A stretch of DNA of 38,108 bases, taken from positions 1 to 38,108 of the forward strand of contig JAPLNX010000097.1 of assembly GCA_026400935.1 (NCBI GenBank), written 5' to 3'. The position numbers and the translations under genes are program-made. Below the pieces are notes generated by a model. That model saw nothing but the letters and a program-made list of their open reading frames with translations. It was not told the DNA's origin and searched no databases. This document shows, piece after piece, positions 7,287 through 15,653 of this stretch; the first letter of the stretch is position 1, and every line of letters begins with the position of its first letter. Source of the stretch: Planctomycetia bacterium (GTDB lineage Bacteria; Planctomycetota; Planctomycetia; Planctomycetales; Planctomycetaceae).

Positions 7287-8828
7287 CTACGATCCAATTC
7301 GTTGCAACGCTTGCCATAGCCAGTCCGGGGAGAAAAACACTGCTAAGCTGGTCGCCGCGCACAACGAAACACCAACAAAGGCTGGGGTGCCAGCAGTACG
7401 GCGCGTGTCATCACGACTAGGTTGCAGATACATCACGCCGATCAGTCGTAGGTAATACCAAGCCGCGATCGCCGCATTGATAGCAAGGCACATCGCCAAC
7501 CGCCGACCGAAATCAGTTCCGTGATTCCAAGAGGCAAAGAACAACGTCAGCTTGCCAAGGAACCCCACGGTCGGCGGTAATCCCGTCAGACCGAACAACA
7601 GCACGGTCGCCAGGAATGCTCCCGCTGGATGAGTCTTACTCAGTCCGGCGAGGTCGTCAGTTGTTTCCAACGGGCGTTCGCCAGTGGAAAGACTTGCGAT
7701 CAACGCAAACACCCCTAACGTCGTAACGCCATACACGGCGAGATAAAACAACAAAGCTGGCAAGCCGCCGACATGCGTCGTGGAAATGGCCAATCCATCA
7801 TCACCGATAGCCGGAACACTGACTGCAATCGACAATCCCACCAGCATGTAGCCAGCGTGAGCAATACTCGAATAAGCCAAAAGCCGCCGCAAATTCTTTT
7901 GTAGCAAGGCTAGCAAGTTGCCTACAAACATCGTTGCGATAGCCAATAAGTAAATCATGCCGCCGCTCTTGGCCGCGATATTCCAGTATCCCGCATGAAT
8001 CGCTGCCTCAACAGACGGCTGACCGAGTACTCGCACGAGTGCGACGATGCCAGCCACCTTCGGGACAACGCTCAACAACGCTGCTGCTGAATTTGCGGTC
8101 CCCTGAAAAACGTCCGGTGCGTAAAAATGAAACGGTACAGCGGTCACTCGAAATGCCAAACCGGCGACAATCGTCGTGATGCTCACAAGTAACATTGCGG
8201 GCATCGGCTGTAGTTCGTTGGCCGCAAGCGTGCGATGAATAGCGGTCAAGTTCGTCGTCCCGGCGGCTCCGTATAAAAAGCTGAAACCGTACAGAACCAG
8301 CGCCGAAGAGAAGACACTTAGCAAGAAATACTTCAACGTCGCTTCTTGCCCAGATGCATCTCGGCGTGCGACGTACAAGAATACGTAAGTCGGAATACTC
8401 ACCAACTCAAGAGCCAAGAACAGCACGACGAGGTCATTCGCCAACGCGATCAAATTTGCTCCCGCCAGAATCAGCAGCAGGCAAGCATGCGATTCGGCTG
8501 AATCTCGATCAGCCGTTTGATTCCAATTGATCAAGACCAAGACCGTTCCCGTGACGAGTGTCACCATACGAACGAACCAAACGAGAGCATCCGACTGAAA
8601 TGGAGCAAGGTGACTCGCTTCGGCGACGGGAACCGGAGCCAGCCATAGCCAGCCAGCAATTCCCAGAGCCAACAGCGACCAAATTCCCCAGCGATGCCGT
8701 AAGCCATTCGGAGCTTGTCCGCTCTCGCTGACAAGAAATGGTCCAACCGCGAAATTCACAACCGCCGCTGCCAGCAGCACAACTTCAGGCAGAATTAGAC
8801 TGATGGCGTTAGTGAGATGCTGAAACAC
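7287..8828 (-). CDS. nuoN: NADH-quinone oxidoreductase subunit N
   Basis: This 513-residue polytopic membrane protein is one of the three antiporter-like proton-pumping subunits of respiratory Complex I. Family hallmarks visible are the lysine-bearing helix segment SGQEATLKYFLLSVFSSAL, FHFYAPDVFQGTANSAAALL (TM loop with the conserved Pro), LRRLLAYSSIAHAGYMLVG and the late LTGLPPTVGFLGKLTLF. Length is close to the usual 480-500. Start is GTG at 8828, preceded by GGGAG at good spacing. It lies downstream of nuoM, but separated from it by a retropepsin-like gene, and upstream of a response regulator. Confidence 0.95.
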   Translation of the reverse strand: MFQHLTNAISLILPEVVLLAAAVVNFAVGPFLVSESGQAPNGLRHRWGIWSLLALGIAGWLWLAPVPVAEASHLAPFQSDALVWFVRMVTLVTGTVLVLINWNQTADRDSAESHACLLLILAGANLIALANDLVVLFLALELVSIPTYVFLYVARRDASGQEATLKYFLLSVFSSALVLYGFSFLYGAAGTTNLTAIHRTLAANELQPMPAMLLVSITTIVAGLAFRVTAVPFHFYAPDVFQGTANSAAALLSVVPKVAGIVALVRVLGQPSVEAAIHAGYWNIAAKSGGMIYLLAIATMFVGNLLALLQKNLRRLLAYSSIAHAGYMLVGLSIAVSVPAIGDDGLAISTTHVGGLPALLFYLAVYGVTTLGVFALIASLSTGERPLETTDDLAGLSKTHPAGAFLATVLLFGLTGLPPTVGFLGKLTLFFASWNHGTDFGRRLAMCLAINAAIAAWYYLRLIGVMYLQPSRDDTRRTAGTPAFVGVSLCAATSLAVFFSPDWLWQALQRIGS

Positions 8829-8894
8829 GACAAGAACTCCCAGAGTCAGGTATCACAAAGTGACTCAAACAGAACAGTTTGAAAAGTTAAACAT

Positions 8895-9248
8895 TTAAGC
8901 TGCCGGGAAAGGACGGGTAGCGACAAGTTTCTTGCAGCGCGAGTCCACAGAACGATTCATTCCTTCCAGAGATCGAGCGCCCAGCAACAGCAAGTCGCCC
9001 TCTTCGTCGATCGTGAAATGTTCACCCAAACGGACGATGGCAAAGCCGATGTTGCGAGTGACGAGTTGACCGTTCGCCATTTGAAATGTGAGGTCTTTCT
9101 TCTCTCGATTCACGCCAATTTTGTCGAGCAGTTTACCGGGCACCCATGTGTGCTCACTACCGGTATCAACCAACATCTGCGGCACTTCCACGAACTTCTC
9201 GCGGCGAACCATGTGTCCGATCGAACCTTTGACGTCGAAGGTACCCAT
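8895..9248 (-). CDS. Retropepsin-like aspartyl protease family protein
   Basis: The 117-residue protein has the single-domain retroviral-type aspartic protease pattern. The catalytic triplet Asp28-Thr29-Gly30 lies in QMLVDTGSEHTWVP, and the second conserved element is LLLLGARSLEGMN at about 86-98 (hydrophobic-hydrophobic-Gly). Such proteins act as homodimers, each supplying one Asp. No signal peptide or membrane segment is visible, so it is probably cytoplasmic. It starts 3 bases after the nuoM stop and sits between nuoM and nuoN, so it is very likely co-transcribed and translationally coupled. A role in Complex I biogenesis is possible but only suggested by position. Confidence 0.85.
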   Translation of the reverse strand: MGTFDVKGSIGHMVRREKFVEVPQMLVDTGSEHTWVPGKLLDKIGVNREKKDLTFQMANGQLVTRNIGFAIVRLGEHFTIDEEGDLLLLGARSLEGMNRSVDSRCKKLVATRPFPAA

Positions 9249-9251
9249 GAT

Positions 9252-10958
9252 TCACTTCGTTCCTTCGATGCTCGCCGTCAAATCAGTTGCCGCATTTTGA
9301 GCCGAGACCTCTGGCTTCTGGTCATACAACTTCACCACCGATCGCACATCGATTGCGATTGTGTCCAACCACGGTTTTGGATTCACGCCAATCCACAAAC
9401 AGAGAGCCATTAATGGTCCGACCGCGAGCAGTTCGCGTATGTTGATGTCGTGAATTGGACCATGCGCGGAAGCGGGTTCTTTGAGCGGCCCGAAGAAGCC
9501 GCGCCTTAGCATGTCGAGCAGATACCACGCACCAAGTACGACACCGGTCGCGCCGATCGCCGAGTACAACGGCTTGGCTTTGAACATGCCGATCAATGCC
9601 AACATTTCGCCAACGAAACCATTCAATCCTGGCAATCCCGCACTCGCCATGCAGATGAAAACCATGCAGACAGATAAAATCGGTAGGCGAGTCGCCAAAC
9701 CACCAAGCTCGCTCAATTCACGAGTGTGGTAGCGGTCGTAAACCATCCCAACCAACAAGAACAAGGCACCGGTCGAAAGTCCGTGATTTATCATCTGCAT
9801 GACACCGCCGGTGATCCCTTCGGAATTCAGCGAGAAGATTCCCAACACACAGAAACCGAGGTGGCTCACCGAGCTATAGGCAACCAGCTTTTTGATATCA
9901 CTTTGAGCCAACGCTCCCAACGCTCCGTAAACGATGCCGATGACCGCCATCGTTCCGAAGACCGGCACGCCAAAGCTCGCTACCGCAGCCGGCAACAACG
10001 GCAAGCAAATGCGAAGGAAGCCGTAAGTCCCCAGCTTCAACAACACGCCCGCCAACAACACGCTACCCGCCGTCGGGGCTTCCGTGTGAGCCAACGGCAG
10101 CCACGTGTGAAACGGAAACAGCGGAACCTTAATGACGAACCCGGCCGACAAAGCCAGCAACAATCCGATCTGCCAATTGTCCGGCAGCGGATGATGTTGC
10201 AGTGCGGCGGCGATATCAGGAATCGAAAATGGAGTCGCAGTCAGCCCCTCCTGCATCACCTTCATCACCAGGGCGACTAAGCCCAGCAACGTGATCATAC
10301 TTCCGGCCAGCGTGTAGATGAAGAACCGGTACGCCGCAAACTGCCGCTGCGAACCACCCCAAATCCCAACGAGGAAAAACAGCGGGATCAGCGTGAACTC
10401 GAAAAAGACATAGAACAGCAACAAGTCGAAGGCTAGAAACGCGCCTAGCATCCCGGCCTCAAGCACCAGCAAGCAAATGTAAAACTCGGTCGCTCGTTCT
10501 TGAATCGCTTCCCACGAGATGAGCACCGCCGAGACTGTCAGGATCGCGGTCAACATCAACATCAAAACGCTGATCCCGTCCGCTCCGAGATAGAACTCCA
10601 AACGTACGGGAGTGCGAACTGTTTCGACCTCCTCAGACTTAGCCTCACCTGCTTCGTTGTTTTCTGCGGCGATCTCGTCCTGAGCAATCGATTTTACTTG
10701 GGTGATCTCGCCGATCGTCATCCACGTCCGCCGCCATTCCACGCGAGGGCGAACGGGGCTATCGACGATGGTCCTATTTTGCACCAACTCGATGCCGCTG
10801 CCATGTGAATGGATTCGCGCGAACAATCCTACCGAGAGTGCCAACGTCCCAACCGCAGCCAGTAAAGCAATCCAGCGAGCAACCGCTCGATCGCCTCCCA
10901 GCAGGGCTAGCAACAAGGCGGCGATCAACGGCAGAAAAATGATCGAAAGAAGTAGCAT
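9252..10958 (-). CDS. nuoM: NADH-quinone oxidoreductase subunit M
   Basis: At 568 residues this antiporter-like Complex I subunit is longer than the usual 490-510. Signatures include the N-terminal helix LLLSIIFLPLIAALLLALLG, YVFFEFTLIPLFFLVGIWGG (with the essential Glu), VIKVPLFPFHTWLPLAHTEA, KLGTYGFLRICLPLLP and DIKKLVAYSSVSHLGFCVLG. The extra length comes from an acidic, hydrophilic insertion at about residues 50-115 (AAENNEAGEAKSEEVET) between the first and second helices. The ATG at 10958 gives the standard N-terminus; no strong ribosome binding site precedes it. It lies 109 bases after nuoL. Confidence 0.96.
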   Translation of the reverse strand: MLLLSIIFLPLIAALLLALLGGDRAVARWIALLAAVGTLALSVGLFARIHSHGSGIELVQNRTIVDSPVRPRVEWRRTWMTIGEITQVKSIAQDEIAAENNEAGEAKSEEVETVRTPVRLEFYLGADGISVLMLMLTAILTVSAVLISWEAIQERATEFYICLLVLEAGMLGAFLAFDLLLFYVFFEFTLIPLFFLVGIWGGSQRQFAAYRFFIYTLAGSMITLLGLVALVMKVMQEGLTATPFSIPDIAAALQHHPLPDNWQIGLLLALSAGFVIKVPLFPFHTWLPLAHTEAPTAGSVLLAGVLLKLGTYGFLRICLPLLPAAVASFGVPVFGTMAVIGIVYGALGALAQSDIKKLVAYSSVSHLGFCVLGIFSLNSEGITGGVMQMINHGLSTGALFLLVGMVYDRYHTRELSELGGLATRLPILSVCMVFICMASAGLPGLNGFVGEMLALIGMFKAKPLYSAIGATGVVLGAWYLLDMLRRGFFGPLKEPASAHGPIHDINIRELLAVGPLMALCLWIGVNPKPWLDTIAIDVRSVVKLYDQKPEVSAQNAATDLTASIEGTK

Positions 10959-11067
10959 GTTGTTGTCTGATTATCTGAAATTAGAAGTCATGGAGTCGGC
11001 GGCTTGCCAGCTCGTTTAAAGGGAACTCACAAGCGAGCCACCTGCGCTACGTCACACGAACAAACCC

Positions 11068-13113
11068 TCACCCAGCCCACGCTCTCAGCATCTGAATCAA
11101 GAATACAACGAACCCGAGCAGCATGACCCACGCATAGTTCAACACAAATCCATTCTGAATCGGTCGTACTAAGCGACCTAAGGTTGCCGGGATCGAGCCG
11201 ATCAAATCAAGCAGGCCGTCGATCAAATACTTGTCGAACAGCGTACAGAGCAAAGCGACGATCTTGACCGGCTTTATGATCAGATAAGTGAAGAGTTCAT
11301 CCAAAAAGAACTTACCAAGCGACAAGCGGTGTAGTGGTCGTAGCTTCGATTCCAGTTGAAGAGGAACGCCCGGAGCCACCACATACATCCAACGCGCCAA
11401 GCCGAACGCGGATGCAAAAATCACACAGCTCAGGCCCATCAACATCCAACTGTGAGGATGATCGCCATGCTCCAACACCGGCGATTGTCCCAACGCATGG
11501 GCGTAAACGCCGGTCGGCCCCAGCAATAAACCGATCAAAACAGAGAACGCCGCAAGCACATACAACGGGCCGGTCATCACCGGTGGTGACTCATGTGGAT
11601 GATGGGCCTCTTCGGGAAATCTCTCTTCGCCGAGGAACGTCATGTTGTAGGCGCGGAACGTATAAAAGGCCGTCAAGAACGCTGTCACGACAGCAACTGC
11701 CAGAATTACCGTGAAGAACGTTTCGTGTCCTCCGGCTCGGGTCCCTTCAAACAACGCAACCAAGATTTCGTCTTTGCTCCAGAACCCTGCGAGCAAAGGG
11801 CAACCAGCCAATGCCAGTGATCCGATTAGGAAAGTGATCCTTGTGTGCGGCATAACATGCCGCAATCCGCTGAATCGCCGCATGTCGATCACATCCCCCA
11901 TCGCGTGCATTACGCTACCGGCTCCGAGGAATAACAACGCTTTGAAGAACGCGTGAGTGAAGAGATGGAACATCGCGGCTGTGACGGCGAACGCCGCCAG
12001 CTTCTCGCTGACTCCTGCTGCTCCTAACGCCATGAACATGAAGCCGAGTTGGCTTACCGTCGAATACGCTAACACTCGCTTGAGGTCATACTGCGTGAGC
12101 GCCGTCAATGCGGCAAGTAAAGCGGTCGTCGCACCGATCCCGCTGACGACCATCTGAGCCGTCGGAGCGTACATGAAGAGCGGCGTGCTACGAGCAACCA
12201 GGTAGACACCAGCCGTTACCATCGTTGCCGCGTGAATCAGTGCCGAAACCGGTGTCGGGCCTTCCATCGCGTCTGGCAACCAGACATGTAGGGGAAACTG
12301 AGCCGATTTTCCCATCGCTCCGACGAACAACAGCAGGCAGATGGTCGTAATAACTGAGGGGTCCTTCTCTGCAACTCCCGGAATCTTTGCAAAGACCTCA
12401 GCGAAATCGACTGTTCCGAACGTCTTCCAAATCAGAAAAATCCCCATGATAAAGCCGAAGTCACCGACGCGGTTGACGACAAACGCTTTGCGAGCCGCCG
12501 CCGCCGCATTCGGACGCTGGAACCAAAAGCCGATCAGCAAATAGCTGCAGAGACCGACCGCTTCCCAAAACATGAACAGCGTCAAATAATTCTTCGCCAA
12601 CACCAACATGCTCATCGAAAACACGAACAAAGCAAACGCGGCAAAGAACCGAGGATATCCCGGATCGCCGTGCATGTAGCCGCTCGCGTAGATCGACACG
12701 AGAAAGCTGACGAACGTCACCGTCAGCAGCATCAACGCGGTCATTGCATCGACTTGCACGTCCACTCGAACAGCCAGGTTGTCGGTAATAGACCACTCGA
12801 AACCGGGAGCTGCCAACTGCGGTTTCGCCACAGCGTGAGCATCTCCTTGATGCGTGCTACCTGCGTCGCCATCGTGTTGCGCGACAACTTCCGTCATCGA
12901 CAGCAATGTTGAGTCTGGTTTCAAGGAACCGGGCGAAGCCAGAAACATCACATTTAGAAAAACCGCCACGATCGTGGAAACTGCCAACGCAGCCACGCAC
13001 GGTATGTGACTTCGTCCTCGCAACAGCACCTTGCCGAACAAGGCGATGAAGAGGCTCGCGATCAGCGGTGCTCCAGGAATCAGCCAGAGCAAAGCCGGCG
13101 TGAGTTCAGACAC
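11068..13113 (-). CDS. nuoL: NADH-quinone oxidoreductase subunit L
   Basis: This 681-residue distal proton-pumping subunit of Complex I shows the family motifs LFMFWEAVGLCSYLLIGFW, SAQFPLHVWLPDAMEGPTPV, SALIHAATMVTAGVYLVAR, YDLKRVLAYSTVSQLGFMF and TAFYTFRAYNMTFLGEERFP. It ends with the extra C-terminal amphipathic helix and terminal anchor typical of NuoL (about 600-681). A TTG at 13131 extends the frame, but AGGAG lies inside that extension at 13122-13126 and points to the GTG at 13113 (MSELTPALLWLIPG) as the start. nuoK ends 24 bases upstream. Confidence 0.95.
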   Translation of the reverse strand: MSELTPALLWLIPGAPLIASLFIALFGKVLLRGRSHIPCVAALAVSTIVAVFLNVMFLASPGSLKPDSTLLSMTEVVAQHDGDAGSTHQGDAHAVAKPQLAAPGFEWSITDNLAVRVDVQVDAMTALMLLTVTFVSFLVSIYASGYMHGDPGYPRFFAAFALFVFSMSMLVLAKNYLTLFMFWEAVGLCSYLLIGFWFQRPNAAAAARKAFVVNRVGDFGFIMGIFLIWKTFGTVDFAEVFAKIPGVAEKDPSVITTICLLLFVGAMGKSAQFPLHVWLPDAMEGPTPVSALIHAATMVTAGVYLVARSTPLFMYAPTAQMVVSGIGATTALLAALTALTQYDLKRVLAYSTVSQLGFMFMALGAAGVSEKLAAFAVTAAMFHLFTHAFFKALLFLGAGSVMHAMGDVIDMRRFSGLRHVMPHTRITFLIGSLALAGCPLLAGFWSKDEILVALFEGTRAGGHETFFTVILAVAVVTAFLTAFYTFRAYNMTFLGEERFPEEAHHPHESPPVMTGPLYVLAAFSVLIGLLLGPTGVYAHALGQSPVLEHGDHPHSWMLMGLSCVIFASAFGLARWMYVVAPGVPLQLESKLRPLHRLSLGKFFLDELFTYLIIKPVKIVALLCTLFDKYLIDGLLDLIGSIPATLGRLVRPIQNGFVLNYAWVMLLGFVVFLIQMLRAWAG

Positions 13114-13137
13114 GATGGAAGGTCTCCTCAATATGGA

Positions 13138-13560
13138 TCAAACCGGAGGCGTCTTGACCAAGTTGGGTCGGCGACCGGCGGGAGTGAGATGTGGAAACTC
13201 TTGGGCGGGAACAGAAGCCGGAACGGCAGGCTCTTCTTCGTGTGAAGACTCGATTTCTGCCTCGCCCAACTGGCTCCAGAAGTTGATGTCGAGCGACTTT
13301 GTTCGGTGATACAGAGTCAGAATCAACGCCAGTGCGATCCCCGCTTCGCAGGCAGCAACAGTCAATATAAACGCCGTGAAGGCTTGCCCTTGAAAGTTTT
13401 GGTGAAAGTTGGAAAACGCAACGAGGTTCAACGAAACACCATGCAACATCAACTCGGCTGACAACATCATCGTGATCAGGTTTCGTCGGGTCATGAACCC
13501 GATGATCCCCAACACAAACAAGATACTGCCAACGACGAGATAATTCGTCAGGACGATCAT
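13138..13560 (-). CDS. nuoK: NADH-quinone oxidoreductase subunit K, with C-terminal extension
   Basis: The first 100 residues are a normal three-helix NuoK: LTNYLVVGSILFVLGIIGF, RRNLITMMLSAELMLHGVSL with the conserved Glu of the second helix, and FTAFILTVAACEAGIALALI with the conserved Glu of the third. About 40 more residues, rich in Pro, Glu and Ala (SSHEEEPAVPASVPAQEF), follow where the family normally ends, giving 140 residues. The ATG at 13560 is preferred over the GTG at 13575 because GTGGGAG precedes it and it matches the usual NuoK N-terminus. It lies between nuoJ and nuoL. Confidence 0.94.
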   Translation of the reverse strand: MIVLTNYLVVGSILFVLGIIGFMTRRNLITMMLSAELMLHGVSLNLVAFSNFHQNFQGQAFTAFILTVAACEAGIALALILTLYHRTKSLDINFWSQLGEAEIESSHEEEPAVPASVPAQEFPHLTPAGRRPNLVKTPPV

Positions 13561-13727
13561 TCCGAAAACTCCCACAAGCTGTCGTCTTACGTAGTTGCGA
13601 AGCCATCACGCTCCGCGCGATGAGCAAAACGTCGCACGACTCACTTCACGCCGAATACATTCACCATTAAATCCCATTAACTCTTTGCTCGACTCGCGGA
13701 TCGCGCCGGCTATGTAAACACGCAACC

Positions 13728-14606
13728 TTACAACTTTCCGCTCGATCGTTTGGGCGCGATGATGATCGCTCCGATCGAAGCGACAAGTAACAACGTGCCA
13801 GCCAATTCAACGGCAAACAAATAATCGCCAAACAACGACCGACCAAGCCCACGCATTGTGCCAAACGTTGCTGAAGTTGAACTACTCGTCGATTGCGGAG
13901 GTTGCACGTCATCAACAGCCACGGATTGCACAGCCGCCTGACGGACACTTCCGCGTGTTTCGCCTTGAACAACGACTGGTTGCAGAGCAGGCTTCACGTC
14001 GGCAACGACATCAACCTTTTTCGGAGCCAAAGAAATAAACCCCGTGACCGACTCACCGTTCGTTGCGGATTTACCAGCAACAGTTCCTGGCGGTGTGATC
14101 GTGAAGAGCAACGCTCCGAGCAACACAAATCCTGTGAATGCGATGACTCCCGGTTGCCTCGCATTTTGATCGTAGTTCGTCTTCCCTGCCTGTTGGGCCA
14201 ACATCAACACGAACAGGAATGTGACGATAATCGCGCCTGCGTAAACAATGACCGTTGCCGATGCCAAAAACGGAGCCGATTGAAGCAAGAACAACCCGCA
14301 GACACTGAGCGTGACGAGAGCAAACCACAAGGCCGAATACGCCGGGTTTCGATTCGTGATCATCAATGCCGCTGAAATGACCGCCACACCAGAGAACAAG
14401 CAAAACAAAGCGTCTTGAACCAACGCTCCGCTCGGCTTAAAAATTGTGCCACCAAGCAATCCGATCGCGGCCAGCCCAATCAAAGAGCCGACCAGTCTCG
14501 ATCGACGCTCTCCTTTAGGCATCAGCAAACTGATCGCCAAAGCCCCCAATATCATCGGCAGAGCAAGCTGCCAATGTGCCGTCAGCCACTGCACGCTGTT
14601 GTTCAT
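13728..14606 (-). CDS. nuoJ: NADH-quinone oxidoreductase subunit J
   Basis: The five-helix NuoJ core is present: a helix starting LPMILGALAISLL, FCLFSGVAVISAALMI, NPAYSALWFALVTLSVCGLF, FLASATVIVYAGAIIVTFLF (the pi-bulge helix) and the C-terminal GDYLFAVELAGTLLLVASIG. Between helices 4/5 and the last helix a hydrophilic Val/Gln/Ser-rich segment of about 80 residues makes the protein 292 residues, longer than usual. The frame is open to 14903, but that stretch has no membrane segment; the ATG at 14606 (MNNSVQWLTAHWQ) gives the standard topology, with a weak GAGA ahead. It is the first gene of the cluster; nuoA-I are not upstream. Confidence 0.92.
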   Translation of the reverse strand: MNNSVQWLTAHWQLALPMILGALAISLLMPKGERRSRLVGSLIGLAAIGLLGGTIFKPSGALVQDALFCLFSGVAVISAALMITNRNPAYSALWFALVTLSVCGLFLLQSAPFLASATVIVYAGAIIVTFLFVLMLAQQAGKTNYDQNARQPGVIAFTGFVLLGALLFTITPPGTVAGKSATNGESVTGFISLAPKKVDVVADVKPALQPVVVQGETRGSVRQAAVQSVAVDDVQPPQSTSSSTSATFGTMRGLGRSLFGDYLFAVELAGTLLLVASIGAIIIAPKRSSGKL

Positions 14607-15497
14607 AATCTCAATGAAGTCTTTCGTCTGACGACGAGGATGATTTCTGAGTGACAAATCTCTGCGAGATTTCAGCGTTTGACGCAAAAAAGCAGTGATT
14701 GTCCGCAAAACCTCGGCCATCTGACCGTAGGGATGGAAGTACTGTAGCCCCCACTTCGCGCGATGGGAATGAACCCACAACTCACTTTTCAACAAGCGGC
14801 GGGCCGATCTCGAGATCAGCATTTTCGATTCAAATCGAATGACACAAGAAGGCAACAATGCGGTCGTTAACGGTGGCTGCAATCCAGCGAACGGAGGCTT
14901 CAAAGTGCCGCACCATGAATCTTGGTTACCAAAGAATGATCAATGGATTTTCTTCCTATCCCCGACTTTGCAATCAGGCGAACATGCCTCCGCATACGAC
15001 GTGCTTGTGTGCTTCAGGGGTCGAACCTATCAGCGTCTGGTGAGCGAGCCCAAGGCCAACGAAAACGTCAAATATTTCTGACCTACCAAAACAGCGGGCG
15101 TCAGTTTCAGGGCTTACTCAATCAGTCCGTAACTGCTGGACGGAGAAGTTTGTCTGACACGCAACCCTTGCCGTGTTTCTCTCCATCGCTTGACTACGAG
15201 AACTGTGACAACCGGTGATGCGTCGGCTTGATTTTGAGCGGTTCGAGAACTTCGACGAAAGTTATCCTCCAGTTACGGGGTAAAGTTTCGAGCAACTAAA
15301 GTTCCTGCGGAATGGCAAGTCCCCTAACAACGTGCGATCGGCAGCTCGAACCGACTCTTCGAGATCACATCGCGTCATCGGGCACTTGAACCACAGCAAT
15401 CACACTTTGAGCGACACGATGTGAGTTTTTCTCCTCCTAACATCGCCGATCGCGTGTTGTTCAAGGTGTGCCTCCGCAGAACTTGGATTATTAGTTT
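14607..15497. other. Long intergenic region upstream of nuoJ
   Basis: About 890 bases between divergent transcripts. Short perfect hairpins are visible at 14656-14672 (AAATCTC-TGC-GAGATTT) and 14824-14839 (TTCGATT-CA-AATCGAA); the first is in the nuoJ leader and might be regulatory. No tRNA, no convincing protein gene and no nuoI/nuoH remnant was found. The nuo promoter must lie here, but I could not place it with confidence. Confidence 0.5.
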
Positions 15498-15611
15498 TAC
15501 GTAGCCAACACGCTCTGCGTGTTGAGCCGGTTTCATATCAAGACGGACATGCACAAGATTTCTTGTTGTGGGATCGTTCGGTTCGTCACGCAGAGCAATG
15601 ACGGCTACGTA
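15498..15611. repeat. MITE-like element with ~33-bp imperfect inverted repeats
   Basis: The left arm 15498-15530 and right arm 15579-15611 are imperfect inverted copies. Both tips read TACGTAGCC inwards, and both arms share GCTCTGCGTG and then a GANCCG-like end. The left arm itself contains a perfect 8-bp hairpin (CAACACGC-TCT-GCGTGTTG, 15506-15524). At 114 bp with no coding capacity it has the form of a miniature inverted-repeat element. It lies 43 bases upstream of the lipoprotein start, so it could carry or disturb its promoter or leader. Confidence 0.6.
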
Positions 15612-15653
15612 GTTTGGAGAGGTTCGGTCCTATCCGAGGTGGAGTGTTTCGTC

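Noticed and set aside
15000..15070. GGTCGAACCT-like segment that could suggest a tRNA T loop
   Set aside because: No acceptor, D or anticodon stems can be formed around it.
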